Source of the DNA: Pseudomonadota bacterium
Lineage (GTDB): Bacteria; Pseudomonadota; Gammaproteobacteria; Pseudomonadales; Pseudohongiellaceae
DNA length: 46,339 bases
Assembly: GCA_027623555.1 (NCBI GenBank)
Contig: JAQBSZ010000032.1
Coordinates: 1 to 46,339 of the forward strand
Reading direction: 5' to 3'
In this document: positions 25,920 through 33,243 of the stretch, piece by piece
How positions within the stretch are numbered: position 1 is the first letter of the stretch
How the letters are laid out: every line of letters begins with the position of its first letter
Notes under the pieces: generated by a model
Database searches by the model: none
Told to the model about the DNA's origin: nothing
The model's input: only the letters and a program-made list of their open reading frames with translations
Position numbers and translations under genes: made by a program

Positions 25920-26768
25920 TTACGCGCCCAGTTGCCTGGCTAAATCCAGAAAATCCGTCGCCACGTAATCAAATTCACCATCGGGAGGGATATCTACTCT
26001 TCCGCCTACACCACGTTCCAGTGGCCTGATCACAAACGCCTGGCGCATGCCAGTTCGTGCGGCAGCTCGTGAATCGCCAGTATGGGCAGAAACAAACAGA
26101 ATCTGTTCTGGAGGCAGGCCCAGTAGATCAGCGTTGAACAGGTAGGCTTCCGGATCAGTCTTGTAATGCCTGGAGAGTTCTGCGGACAACACCGCGTCCC
26201 AGGGCATGCCGGCATTCTTGGCCATGTTAGTCAGCAACGATATGTTGCCATTGGAGAGTGTCGCGAGGATATACTTGGTCTTCAATCGATTGAGCCCGCC
26301 CACGGTGTCGGGCCAGGGTGACAGCCTGTGCCAGGCCTTGTTGAAGTGGTCCAGCTCTGCCTCGCTCATGCCTTCCAGCTTATATTCCGCTACCAGCTCA
26401 TTCAGAGCCATTCGATGCAGGGCATCGACCTTGGTCCAGGGTAATTCACCGTTACGCACACGCTCCGTCCCAAGACTGTAGCCCGAGCGCCAGCGGTCGG
26501 CAAATTCTGCCCAATCGACATCATAGCCTTTCCTGGCGGCCAGTAACTGACCTTCCCTGATAATGGAAGAACGCCAATCGACGACGGTGCCGAAGACATC
26601 GAAACAAAGCGCCTTGACACTATCAGCGACACTGGTTTGAGCCGAAGCCGAATTAATCGGCAATGAAGCAAAGCCGAGCCCGGCCGGTAAAATAGCCATG
26701 CTTCTAAAAAAGCGTCTACGGCTTTCCAGGATTTCTGTCTGTGAAGTGATTTCGGAACGTTTAGTCAT
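25920..26768 (-). CDS. Tat-exported HAD hydrolase, haloacid-dehalogenase type II-like
   Basis: 282 residues. The N terminus is a twin-arginine signal (ESRRRFFRSMAILPAGLGFA, cleavage near SASAQ). The rest is a HAD hydrolase of the 2-haloacid dehalogenase subfamily: nucleophile Asp57 in CFDVFGTVVDWR, LSNGN (Ser172, Asn173), Lys203 in YKTDPEAY, and SAHTGDSRAA with Asp232. The last motif differs from the usual AH..DL.AA. Classical haloacid dehalogenases are cytoplasmic, so a Tat-exported form is unusual. The role may be dehalogenation or another hydrolysis in the periplasm. It lies between the heme/copper pair and the sterol-desaturase gene on the same strand. Confidence 0.87.
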   Translation of the reverse strand: MTKRSEITSQTEILESRRRFFRSMAILPAGLGFASLPINSASAQTSVADSVKALCFDVFGTVVDWRSSIIREGQLLAARKGYDVDWAEFADRWRSGYSLGTERVRNGELPWTKVDALHRMALNELVAEYKLEGMSEAELDHFNKAWHRLSPWPDTVGGLNRLKTKYILATLSNGNISLLTNMAKNAGMPWDAVLSAELSRHYKTDPEAYLFNADLLGLPPEQILFVSAHTGDSRAAARTGMRQAFVIRPLERGVGGRVDIPPDGEFDYVATDFLDLARQLGA

Positions 26769-26852
26769 CGCACTCAGTTCTCTGTTAGTCTTTTATAGAT
26801 TCAATATGCTTAGCACGGTAGCATAGCTTTTTGTTTACTAGTCGTTTGCAGC

Positions 26853-27950
26853 TTAAGATGCTTTTTCTTTTGCTTGAGGATTTGAAGCCCCAGAGACAAT
26901 CTCCCAGAAGCCTTTAAATGGTCTTACATATAGCTTCCAAACAGTATCTAAAACCTCTTCTTCTTTTTGATTGGTCAAGCCATAAGAAATCTTATCCAAT
27001 CCATCCCATTTGCCCTTAGGAATGTAAAGAGTTCCACCCCACCAATCCCACAAAGCAAAGAAAGAACCATAGTTTTTATCAAAATGTTTTGGTTCTTTAC
27101 TATGATGTATATGATGTTGGCCGGGGCTTATCATAAAATGTTCGATTGTTTTACCAAAAGATATCCAGATATGAGAATGCCTTAAATTTGCAAATGTCAT
27201 ATAAGCGATATAAACCCCTACATTGACCCCCGCGATCGTTATAACGCTTTCAATAGTTGGATAGAAATAAAGGAAAATACCGGATGCGAGGCCTACACCA
27301 ACTGATCTGCAACCGACATTCCAAAACATATCAACAGGGTGTGCACGATAAACTGTTGCCGGGGTTAACACTTCTGCAGAGTGGTGAACTTTATGAAACT
27401 CCCAAAGAAAGGGAACTTCGTGAGAAATTCGATGGCTTATATAATATGACAAATCACCAAGGGCAAAGGAGGATACCGTATATAGTGCAATGACCCAAAG
27501 CTCTGGCCCCGCAGCAACGGGCGCAGCTGCCATCTGACTTAAAAGAAACTGTGTAGTGTTGTAAAAAATGTCTGGACCTATACCCCAACCATGGAATCCA
27601 CCCTCAAGAATAATAAAGAAATTGATGATAATAATTAGGTAGTCATGAACAGCAGAGCGATGAAACCAAAGTTCTTTAGCAAAGAACCCAGTCTTGAATA
27701 GCTCTGACCTGGGGACATTGTTTCTTAGGCGAATAACTAAATAGAATAAGCCCGCCGCTACATAGGAATAAATCAAATAGCCCCAATAAGTGCGAGAAGC
27801 CGAAGTTTCAAAAGCTATCAAGTACGCACAATAAAAAAAACTGGCGGCTACAAAGGCTTGCCTTAACAACGGAAAATTAGTTAGCCAGTTTTGTGTGTTT
27901 TGAAAACTGAAGCTTTGTCGCGCACTAGAAAGTGTCTCTGAATCACTCAT
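26853..27950 (-). CDS. Sterol desaturase / fatty acid hydroxylase family membrane enzyme
   Basis: 365 residues, several transmembrane segments (for example AFVAASFFYCAYLIAF, YVAAGLFYLVIRL, IIIINFFIILEG). The di-iron histidine boxes are HRISH (about 173-177), HKVHH (about 186-190) and HHIHH (about 279-283), with the typical WEFHKVHHS and PGQHHIHHS contexts. Members hydroxylate or desaturate lipids at the membrane using a reductase partner; the AT-rich 2Fe-2S reductase at 21.9 kb is a candidate. The ATG at 27950 is preferred over a GTG at 27989, which has no ribosome-binding site. The gene is clearly more AT-rich than its neighbours. Palindrome copy 5 lies upstream. Confidence 0.9.
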   Translation of the reverse strand: MSDSETLSSARQSFSFQNTQNWLTNFPLLRQAFVAASFFYCAYLIAFETSASRTYWGYLIYSYVAAGLFYLVIRLRNNVPRSELFKTGFFAKELWFHRSAVHDYLIIIINFFIILEGGFHGWGIGPDIFYNTTQFLLSQMAAAPVAAGPELWVIALYTVSSFALGDLSYYISHRISHEVPFLWEFHKVHHSAEVLTPATVYRAHPVDMFWNVGCRSVGVGLASGIFLYFYPTIESVITIAGVNVGVYIAYMTFANLRHSHIWISFGKTIEHFMISPGQHHIHHSKEPKHFDKNYGSFFALWDWWGGTLYIPKGKWDGLDKISYGLTNQKEEEVLDTVWKLYVRPFKGFWEIVSGASNPQAKEKAS

Positions 27951-28055
27951 GTCAGCCGCCTCGCAGTCTATGTAGGTTGTCTGGCCCACCCACTGTTTCT
28001 AATTACCGAAAGTTTCCTTTCCGAAAGTTTCCTGCTCTAACTCAAATATATTATT

Positions 28056-28069
28056 TATACATTTGAATA
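28056..28069 (-). promoter_or_regulatory. Shared palindromic site, copy 5 (upstream of sterol desaturase)
   Basis: TATACATTTGAATA, one base off consensus. Downstream on the plus strand, CACTTTTTATGAAGAATGTC matches ACACTTTTTATGAGGAATGT beside copy 6, so a segment of about 60 bases is shared between the two loci. It lies 106-119 bases before the ATG at 27950. Confidence 0.5.
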
Positions 28070-28335
28070 AACCTTCTTAAGGTGTCACTTTTTATGAAGA
28101 ATGTCAATCTAAAATGGGATTCGAGAGCGCGGTCCAGGGGAGATCTGCCTTCTCGGCAAGCCATTCAACATTGACATTGATCTCACGGACTTCTGCGAGG
28201 CTCCCGCACGTCACCACCCTGCCCCACCCGCCTAGCCCGGGCGCAGTGACCGGTCAGGACGATGGCAAAAACAACGAGCAGGACCGCCGGCTTCACGCTG
28301 CTTACGGTCAAGCCTTCAGTTCACGTCCGCTTCGA
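28070..28335 (-). other. Intergenic region with a possible gene-start remnant
   Basis: There is no complete gene. On the minus strand, a GTG at 28296 begins a 37-codon frame (to 28183) whose first residues, KPAVLLVVFAIVLTGHCARA, look like a signal peptide. After a frame change, another 40 or so codons read on (LAEVREINVNVEWLAEKADL...) to a stop near 28110. This may be a frameshifted remnant of an exported protein, GC-rich like the aldolase upstream. Evidence is weak. Confidence 0.25.
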
Positions 28336-29190
28336 TTAATAGGCTATGCTCGGAAACAGCATAAACCCTTGCTCCTGTCGTGCCTCTACGTCCGACCGCA
28401 TGTAGATGCCGCACAGCGCATTGTGCCGTTTGCAAGCGGCCCCGACCTTCTCGATCGCCGCTATCACCTCGGGCGCGTTAGAGTTCGGCCCCGGCGTTCC
28501 AACACCGAGCGCCATGCTCAGATCGGCAGGGCCGATCAACAAACCGCCCAGACCAGGTACCTGGAGGATCGCGTCGATGTTGTCGATTATTTCTCGGGTT
28601 TCGACCATGGCTATTGCTAGAAGTTCGCCATTCGGGTTTAGCGGCCACAGGTCGGCCTTGCTTGCGTACTCCTGCCCATCAACATTCCAGACACGGATCG
28701 CAGCGCTAGGTCCCCAGCCCCGCAGGCCCGGCGGTTCAGGATACTCGGTACCGCGTTGCGGTGGATACCGCATCGCCCGGACGAGCTTGGTCACGTCGGC
28801 CGGGGTCTTCACTTGAGGCAGGACGATACCCATCGCCCCAGCGTCAAGCATCTGTTTGACGTAATGACGATAGTCCTGGTCGGCTTCGTAAGGAATACGC
28901 ACAATCGGGGCCAACCGCGGTCTCGACGCACCTTCGACCTCGAGTTCGTTGAGGAATGACTCGAATTCGTCGACCTGGAAGGGGTTGTGTTCGAGGTCAT
29001 TGAGCTGCCAATGATCGCCTACCAAGGACGGTTCGCCGTTCTCGAACTGCTCGATGATTTTGTTCAAGCGGCCACTCGGTCCCTGCTGCGCCGCGGACAG
29101 CGACGCGAACAACGTACCTACGACAACGGCAATACTGATCGCCCAGAAGGTGTTGCGTCCTGATGTCTTCCTGTGTGCCCCATCTCTCAT
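28336..29190 (-). CDS. Exported HpcH/HpaI aldolase family protein
   Basis: 284 residues. An N-terminal hydrophobic signal (FWAISIAVVVGTLFASLSAA, cleavage near AAQ) precedes an HpcH/HpaI (citrate-lyase-beta-like) barrel: PIVRIPYEADQDYRHYVKQM, LDAGAMGIVLPQVKTPAD, the metal-ligand Glu in AIAMVETREIIDN, GLGGLLIGPADLSMALG and the C-terminal CGIYMRSDVEARQEQGF. Such enzymes do metal-dependent retro-aldol cleavage of 2-keto-3-deoxy or 4-hydroxy-2-oxo acids and are normally cytoplasmic, so export is odd. The C terminus stops about ten residues after QGF, perhaps slightly short. The start has GAGGAA seven bases upstream. The gene is GC-rich relative to its neighbours. Confidence 0.88.
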   Translation of the reverse strand: MRDGAHRKTSGRNTFWAISIAVVVGTLFASLSAAQQGPSGRLNKIIEQFENGEPSLVGDHWQLNDLEHNPFQVDEFESFLNELEVEGASRPRLAPIVRIPYEADQDYRHYVKQMLDAGAMGIVLPQVKTPADVTKLVRAMRYPPQRGTEYPEPPGLRGWGPSAAIRVWNVDGQEYASKADLWPLNPNGELLAIAMVETREIIDNIDAILQVPGLGGLLIGPADLSMALGVGTPGPNSNAPEVIAAIEKVGAACKRHNALCGIYMRSDVEARQEQGFMLFPSIAY

Positions 29191-29512
29191 GATTGTTCCT
29201 CAGCCAATTTAGTAAATAAAGAATAGAAGCTGTGCCTCCTAAAGTCTAGCCCTGCCACTGTCTCTGGTAACAATCACCAATATGAGCAAGCTAAGACTCT
29301 GCAAGTAACTCAATCTGTGGTGACGCCTCGATTGGGATGGCCTCGCCATGTTTGCACGGTTCGGCCAGCTCACCTGTAACAACAATAATACAGTGTGGAA
29401 ATTGGGCGCCGCAAATGAGAAAAGCGAGAGTAGTGTGATTCCACATTGAAAAATCAGTTGGGCTCTATTACTCTCGCGCGACACCAACATGAATAGTTAG
29501 AGGTCGCTCCTT
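29191..29512. other. Intergenic region with a long-loop inverted repeat
   Basis: These 322 bases separate two divergent genes. GCGAGAGTA (29424-29432) pairs with TACTCTCGC (29469-29477) over a 36-base loop, ending 35 bases before the start of the MBL gene. It may be an operator or a leader structure of that gene. I see no gene and no copy of the shared palindrome here. Confidence 0.35.
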
Positions 29513-31132
29513 GTGAAGAAGCATCCACTGTTACTCTCTGCAATTACCCTTTGTAGCAGCTTTTCCACTGCCCAGGAGATCGCACCAGGATATATCGATC
29601 CTTATCCCATCCTGGCAGCTGCCTCCGAAGCTATAGGCGAACAACAGCTCGCCTGTGTCGCCATTTCTGGGACAGCTTATACTGGCATGGTGGGTCAACA
29701 ACGTCTCAACGGATACGATGTGGACTGGCCACGGGGAGAAACACTGCAAAACTATACGCGTGTCATCGATTGGCGAAATGTCAGGATGATGGAGAGCTTC
29801 GACCGGGAACCAGGTAACAATCCTGCCGCATGGAAGTATGGACTAGGATGGAGGGACGGAATGCCGATCCAGCAGAACCAGCGGCAGGAGTTCATGCTCA
29901 ATGGCAACTATGCCTGGCACAAGGACGGCGTGGATGGTGCTGAAGTGGCGGCTCGACCTGCAGATACAGAGCGCTGGCAGCTCGACATGTGGCTTACTCC
30001 ACACGGATTTCTCAAGGCAGCACGATTACCTGGGGCGGATCCCAAAGCGACATGGCGTTGGGAGTTGGGAGAAATGGGCAGAGATGGTGCTACTGTAAGT
30101 CCGGAAAAGATGAGCATCGTCTCAATTAACGTTATGGGCAAATATCGAGTCGATGCCACGATTAATTCTCAGAACCTGTTGCAACGCATCCATACCTGGG
30201 TGCCCGATCCAGTGTTAGGCGATACTAACTATGAACATGAATTCGCTAACGACGACTATATTGATATCGGTAATGGCATTCGATTCCCCTCAGTATGGCA
30301 TCATCACACCGGGTGGGATGACAACTACCAGGCCCAGAGCATCAATGCTGGGCACAATGCCTTTGGTGGTAATCAGTCAAATATTCAAGCCAATGTCTGT
30401 CCCCCAGAGTTACCGGTTCCTATAGACATAATGGGTGCAGATTTTTCGGAACGAGTGGAAGTAACTGAACTGGCTGCCGGGGTGTACCTGTATGGGGGCA
30501 GTTCCCACAACAGTGTAGTTGTGGAATTCGATGATTACATCGCTGTTGTTGAAGCACCCTTGAACGAAAAACGCAATCTCACAGTCATCGATGAAATTGT
30601 AGCTAGGATTCCCGATAAACCCATTCGATTCCTGGTCAACACCCATCAGCATCACGATCATATTGGCGGGCTCCGAACATACATGCACATTGGTGCCACA
30701 ATCATTACACACTGGAAAAATCATGAGTTTTATACCAGTGATGTGACTAACTATGCACCGCGAACTCTTGATCCCGATATGTTGAGCCTGTGGCCTCCTA
30801 CGGAACTGGCCGAAGGATATCAATATGAAGAGGTGCGTGAGAACTATGTGCTAATGAACGGCAATCGCAGTCTCCACATTTCATACGTTCACCCGCTTGC
30901 CCATGTTGAAGGCATGCTGGTAGCTTATCTACCGGAAGAAGGCTTACTCATTGAAGCGGATCTGCTCGATGGCCCCAGTGCGTTCGAGCCGAATTCACCA
31001 GGCAATGAACCCAGCCCAGCAAACCTTAGTTTATACAATCACGTGCAGCGACTGGGGCTGAAGGTAAATACTATCGTACCAATCCATGGCATGCCGGTGG
31101 CATGGGAAGATTTTGAACAACTGATCAACTAA
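29513..31132 (+). CDS. Secreted MBL-fold metallo-hydrolase with long N-terminal domain
   Basis: 539 residues with a signal peptide ending SSFSTAQ (about residue 21). Residues 25-300 form a beta-rich domain of unknown role (YTRVIDWRNVRMMESFDREP, RIHTWVPDPVLGDT). The MBL domain occupies about 310-539, with NTHQHHDHIGGLRTY (His378, His380, Asp382, His383), HPLAHVEGMLVAYLPEEGLL, the Asp in IEADLLDGP and IVPIHGMPV at the end. Zinc-dependent hydrolysis in the periplasm is likely; the substrate is unknown. The start codon is GTG with a poor ribosome-binding site, so the exact start is not certain. It is transcribed away from the aldolase gene. Confidence 0.87.
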   Translation: MKKHPLLLSAITLCSSFSTAQEIAPGYIDPYPILAAASEAIGEQQLACVAISGTAYTGMVGQQRLNGYDVDWPRGETLQNYTRVIDWRNVRMMESFDREPGNNPAAWKYGLGWRDGMPIQQNQRQEFMLNGNYAWHKDGVDGAEVAARPADTERWQLDMWLTPHGFLKAARLPGADPKATWRWELGEMGRDGATVSPEKMSIVSINVMGKYRVDATINSQNLLQRIHTWVPDPVLGDTNYEHEFANDDYIDIGNGIRFPSVWHHHTGWDDNYQAQSINAGHNAFGGNQSNIQANVCPPELPVPIDIMGADFSERVEVTELAAGVYLYGGSSHNSVVVEFDDYIAVVEAPLNEKRNLTVIDEIVARIPDKPIRFLVNTHQHHDHIGGLRTYMHIGATIITHWKNHEFYTSDVTNYAPRTLDPDMLSLWPPTELAEGYQYEEVRENYVLMNGNRSLHISYVHPLAHVEGMLVAYLPEEGLLIEADLLDGPSAFEPNSPGNEPSPANLSLYNHVQRLGLKVNTIVPIHGMPVAWEDFEQLIN

Positions 31133-31231
31133 TTGAAGAAAGTAAGGCGATATTTGCCTAAGCAATGGCCGGCTTAAATCAGTCCACTGGCCTTTCTGAA
31201 GCAGCCTTTATTGACAGGGCAATGTAAGGGG

Positions 31232-32308
31232 TTATTCCACCTTTACATATTTTCGTATCCGCCATGGCGCCACATCAGCGGCGTAAATTACCGAATCATC
31301 TTGATTGGATGCAATTCCCGAAGCGCCGGAGATTCTCGTCTGTTCAGCCAATTCCAAATCGGGATCTGGAATGAAGTGCCTGACTTCGCCGGTGCGCGCG
31401 CTGCCAATGTAAATCCCTCGATTGACGCCAGGATTTATTGTGCTGTTTGACGTAGAATCAGTAACGTACAGAGTATCCGTAGAGCGATTGATATAGATAC
31501 CACTGGGACGACCAAACTGATCCCACTGGGCAACAAAAGTTCCATCGGGTTGAAATATCTGTACCCTATTGTTGCTGCGGTCACCGACAAATAAGCGTCC
31601 TTGGGAATCGATGGCAAGATCATGGGGGGTACTAAACTGACCTGGGCCGGAGCCTGTGCTTCCCCATTCAGTGAGATAGCGTCCTTCAGACGTGAATTTT
31701 ACGATACGGTTATTGGGCCCTTCACCATCAGCGACAAAGATGTCTCCATTGTCGGCCACAGCAACGCTGGCAGGGCGATTGAATGTTTCGCGGTCCATCC
31801 CCACAACGCCAGGCTTTCCCAACGTCAGCAGCAAGTCACCCTGGGGACTGAGCTTGTGCACAACTGCCCCTAATTCATCGGCAATGAACCAAACATCCGT
31901 TATCCACATATTACCGCTTTGATCCAGATTAAAACCATGGGGCCGACCGACCAGCCCCACACCGAAGGCGTTCAGGAATTCTCCGTCTTTCGAAAATTTG
32001 AGTAGTGGTGGATACGCTGACCAATTTCCTAAGCAGTTGGCACTAAGCCCGTCCGAATGACCCGGAGCAACATTGGGATCGCCAAGTACCACTTTGAAAC
32101 AGCGGTGGTAAACATATACATTATCATCGGCATCGACTCGGACTTGAATCGTCTCTCCCCATCGCCCTGCATTAAGCTGGGGAGGAGGTGTGGGTGCATC
32201 GACAAGTTGGTAGGGATTAGTTTGAGCCAATCCCGAATTTTGCCACAAGCAGGAAATTATGCTCAGTGGCAAAATAAACCACCATTTGTTTCGAGAAAAT
32301 GCTGACAT
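31232..32308 (-). CDS. Secreted NHL-repeat beta-propeller resembling peptidyl-hydroxyglycine amidating lyase (PAL)
   Basis: 358 residues with a signal peptide (FILPLSIISCLWQNSGLAQ). NHL blades follow: GRPHGFNLDQSGNMWITDVW, FNRPASVAVADNGDIFVADG, NNRIVKFTSEGRYLTEWG, GPGQFSTPHDLAIDSQGRLF and VGDRSNNRVQIFQPDG. These follow closely the order and spacing seen in PAL, the second half of peptide-amidating PAM: a PHG blade, a PTDVAV...SDGY.NSRI blade, then PGQF..PHSL and DR.NGRIQ.F. Bacterial PAL-like proteins are common and mostly uncharacterised, so a lyase role is only a proposal. Three proteins resembling the PHM half are in the same window. AGGT lies just upstream of the ATG. Confidence 0.83.
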   Translation of the reverse strand: MSAFSRNKWWFILPLSIISCLWQNSGLAQTNPYQLVDAPTPPPQLNAGRWGETIQVRVDADDNVYVYHRCFKVVLGDPNVAPGHSDGLSANCLGNWSAYPPLLKFSKDGEFLNAFGVGLVGRPHGFNLDQSGNMWITDVWFIADELGAVVHKLSPQGDLLLTLGKPGVVGMDRETFNRPASVAVADNGDIFVADGEGPNNRIVKFTSEGRYLTEWGSTGSGPGQFSTPHDLAIDSQGRLFVGDRSNNRVQIFQPDGTFVAQWDQFGRPSGIYINRSTDTLYVTDSTSNSTINPGVNRGIYIGSARTGEVRHFIPDPDLELAEQTRISGASGIASNQDDSVIYAADVAPWRIRKYVKVE

Positions 32309-32336
32309 ATCAGTTTACCTATTGGGTAATCAAAGG

Positions 32337-33184
32337 AATCAAAGGGGTCAGAGTACTTTGATTTAGCAACCACAGCCACCTTCGGCTACAATAGAGTACG
32401 GTAATTTGATTGCAGCCTGCTAGCAGAGAAAGGAATCTCTTATGCCTCGTCAACCCAGAAGGTTCTTACCTGGAATTCCCGTTCATCTAATCCAGCGCGG
32501 AAATGATAGGAAGGTTTGTTTTTTTACTGATCGTGATTACATCATCTATCTCGATAAACTACGAGAAAGAAGTGAAATCTGCGGAGTGGCTATTCACAGT
32601 TATGTGCTGATGACCAATCATGTCCATCTGCTCTGTACTCCGCAGTGCTCTGAAAGCATTAGCATGATGGTGCAAGGACTAGGTCGATACTATGTCCGGT
32701 ATATCAATAGCACCTACCAACGCACAGGAACACTGTGGGAAGGTAGATTCAAAGCCTCCTTGGTCAGTTCAGAGAGATACTTATTAACAGTAAGTCGGTA
32801 CATCGAACTCAACCCTATCAGAGCCGGAATGGTGAAGCATCCTGGTGAATACCCATGGTCTAGTTACAGGCACAATGTGTTGGGAAAGGAAATTAAACTC
32901 ATCACCCCCCATCCTGTGTACCTGGCGTTAGGAAACAATGAGAGGGAGCGTCGATTTCGATATCAGTCGTTGTTTGACCAATACATTCCTGATTGCACAC
33001 TCGAAGAAATCAGGGTTGCCACCAATAAGGCTTGGGTGCTGGGTGACGGTGAATTCAAACAACAGATCGAACGAAAGCTAGGCTATGCATTACCCCCTTT
33101 CCCAAGAGGTGGAGATAGAAAATCTAATAAATACATCGCAGCAGACAAGATATAGAAAATCAAAGTACTCTGACCCCTTTGATT
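32337..33184 (+). mobile_element. Complete REP-associated tyrosine transposase (RAYT) element
   Basis: A transposase gene is bounded by two inverted 27-base REP hairpins (32337-32363 and 33158-33184). Each has the stem AATCAAAG / CTTTGATT and the loop GGGTCAGAGTA, and the two are perfect inverted copies. The right hairpin starts three bases after the transposase stop. The 5' and 3' ends of this element recur joined together at 34760-34844, which defines the element's boundaries independently. An extra AATCAAAGG unit lies just outside the left end (32328-32336), and iterated CCTTTGATT units lie outside the right end. Confidence 0.87.
32442..33155 (+). CDS. RAYT / Y1 (IS200-like) transposase
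   Basis: 237 residues of the REP-associated tyrosine transposase family. It begins PRQPRRFLPGIPVHLIQRGN, has the HUH metal motif in VLMTNHVHLLCTP (about residues 61-69), GTLWEGRFKASLV, and then SERYLLTVSRYIELNPIRAG, where the candidate catalytic Tyr lies, followed by YPWSSY. Such enzymes nick and join single strands at REP hairpins and spread REP and BIME sequences in the genome. The start ATG has AGAGAAAGGA upstream. The gene appears intact and is centred in its own REP-bounded element, so it could be active. REP-type repeats at 1.3 and 34.8 kb are likely its products. Confidence 0.93.
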   Translation: MPRQPRRFLPGIPVHLIQRGNDRKVCFFTDRDYIIYLDKLRERSEICGVAIHSYVLMTNHVHLLCTPQCSESISMMVQGLGRYYVRYINSTYQRTGTLWEGRFKASLVSSERYLLTVSRYIELNPIRAGMVKHPGEYPWSSYRHNVLGKEIKLITPHPVYLALGNNERERRFRYQSLFDQYIPDCTLEEIRVATNKAWVLGDGEFKQQIERKLGYALPPFPRGGDRKSNKYIAADKI

Positions 33185-33229
33185 CTGGACCCCTTTGATT
33201 CTGCCTTTGATTACTGCCTTTGATTACTG
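33185..33229. repeat. Tandem iterations of the REP terminal unit CCTTTGATT
   Basis: Beyond the right hairpin of the RAYT element, CCTTTGATT recurs at 33192-33200, 33204-33212 and 33217-33225, spaced 12-16 bases and followed by CTG or ACTG. With the hairpin's own copy at 33176-33184 this makes four. They lie directly before the TcuA-like gene and cover its region for ribosome binding and possible alternative start. Confidence 0.75.
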
Positions 33230-33243
33230 AAAGAAAAATAGCA

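Noticed and set aside
29513..31132. Alkyl sulfatase
   Set aside because: The HxHxDH motif and export signal fit the MBL fold, but the domain order (long N-terminal beta domain, C-terminal MBL) does not match the alkyl sulfatase layout I know, so only a general MBL call is given.
33158..33229. CRISPR-like repeat array
   Set aside because: The units are 9 bases with spacers of only 3-7 bases and belong to the REP end; no cas genes are present.
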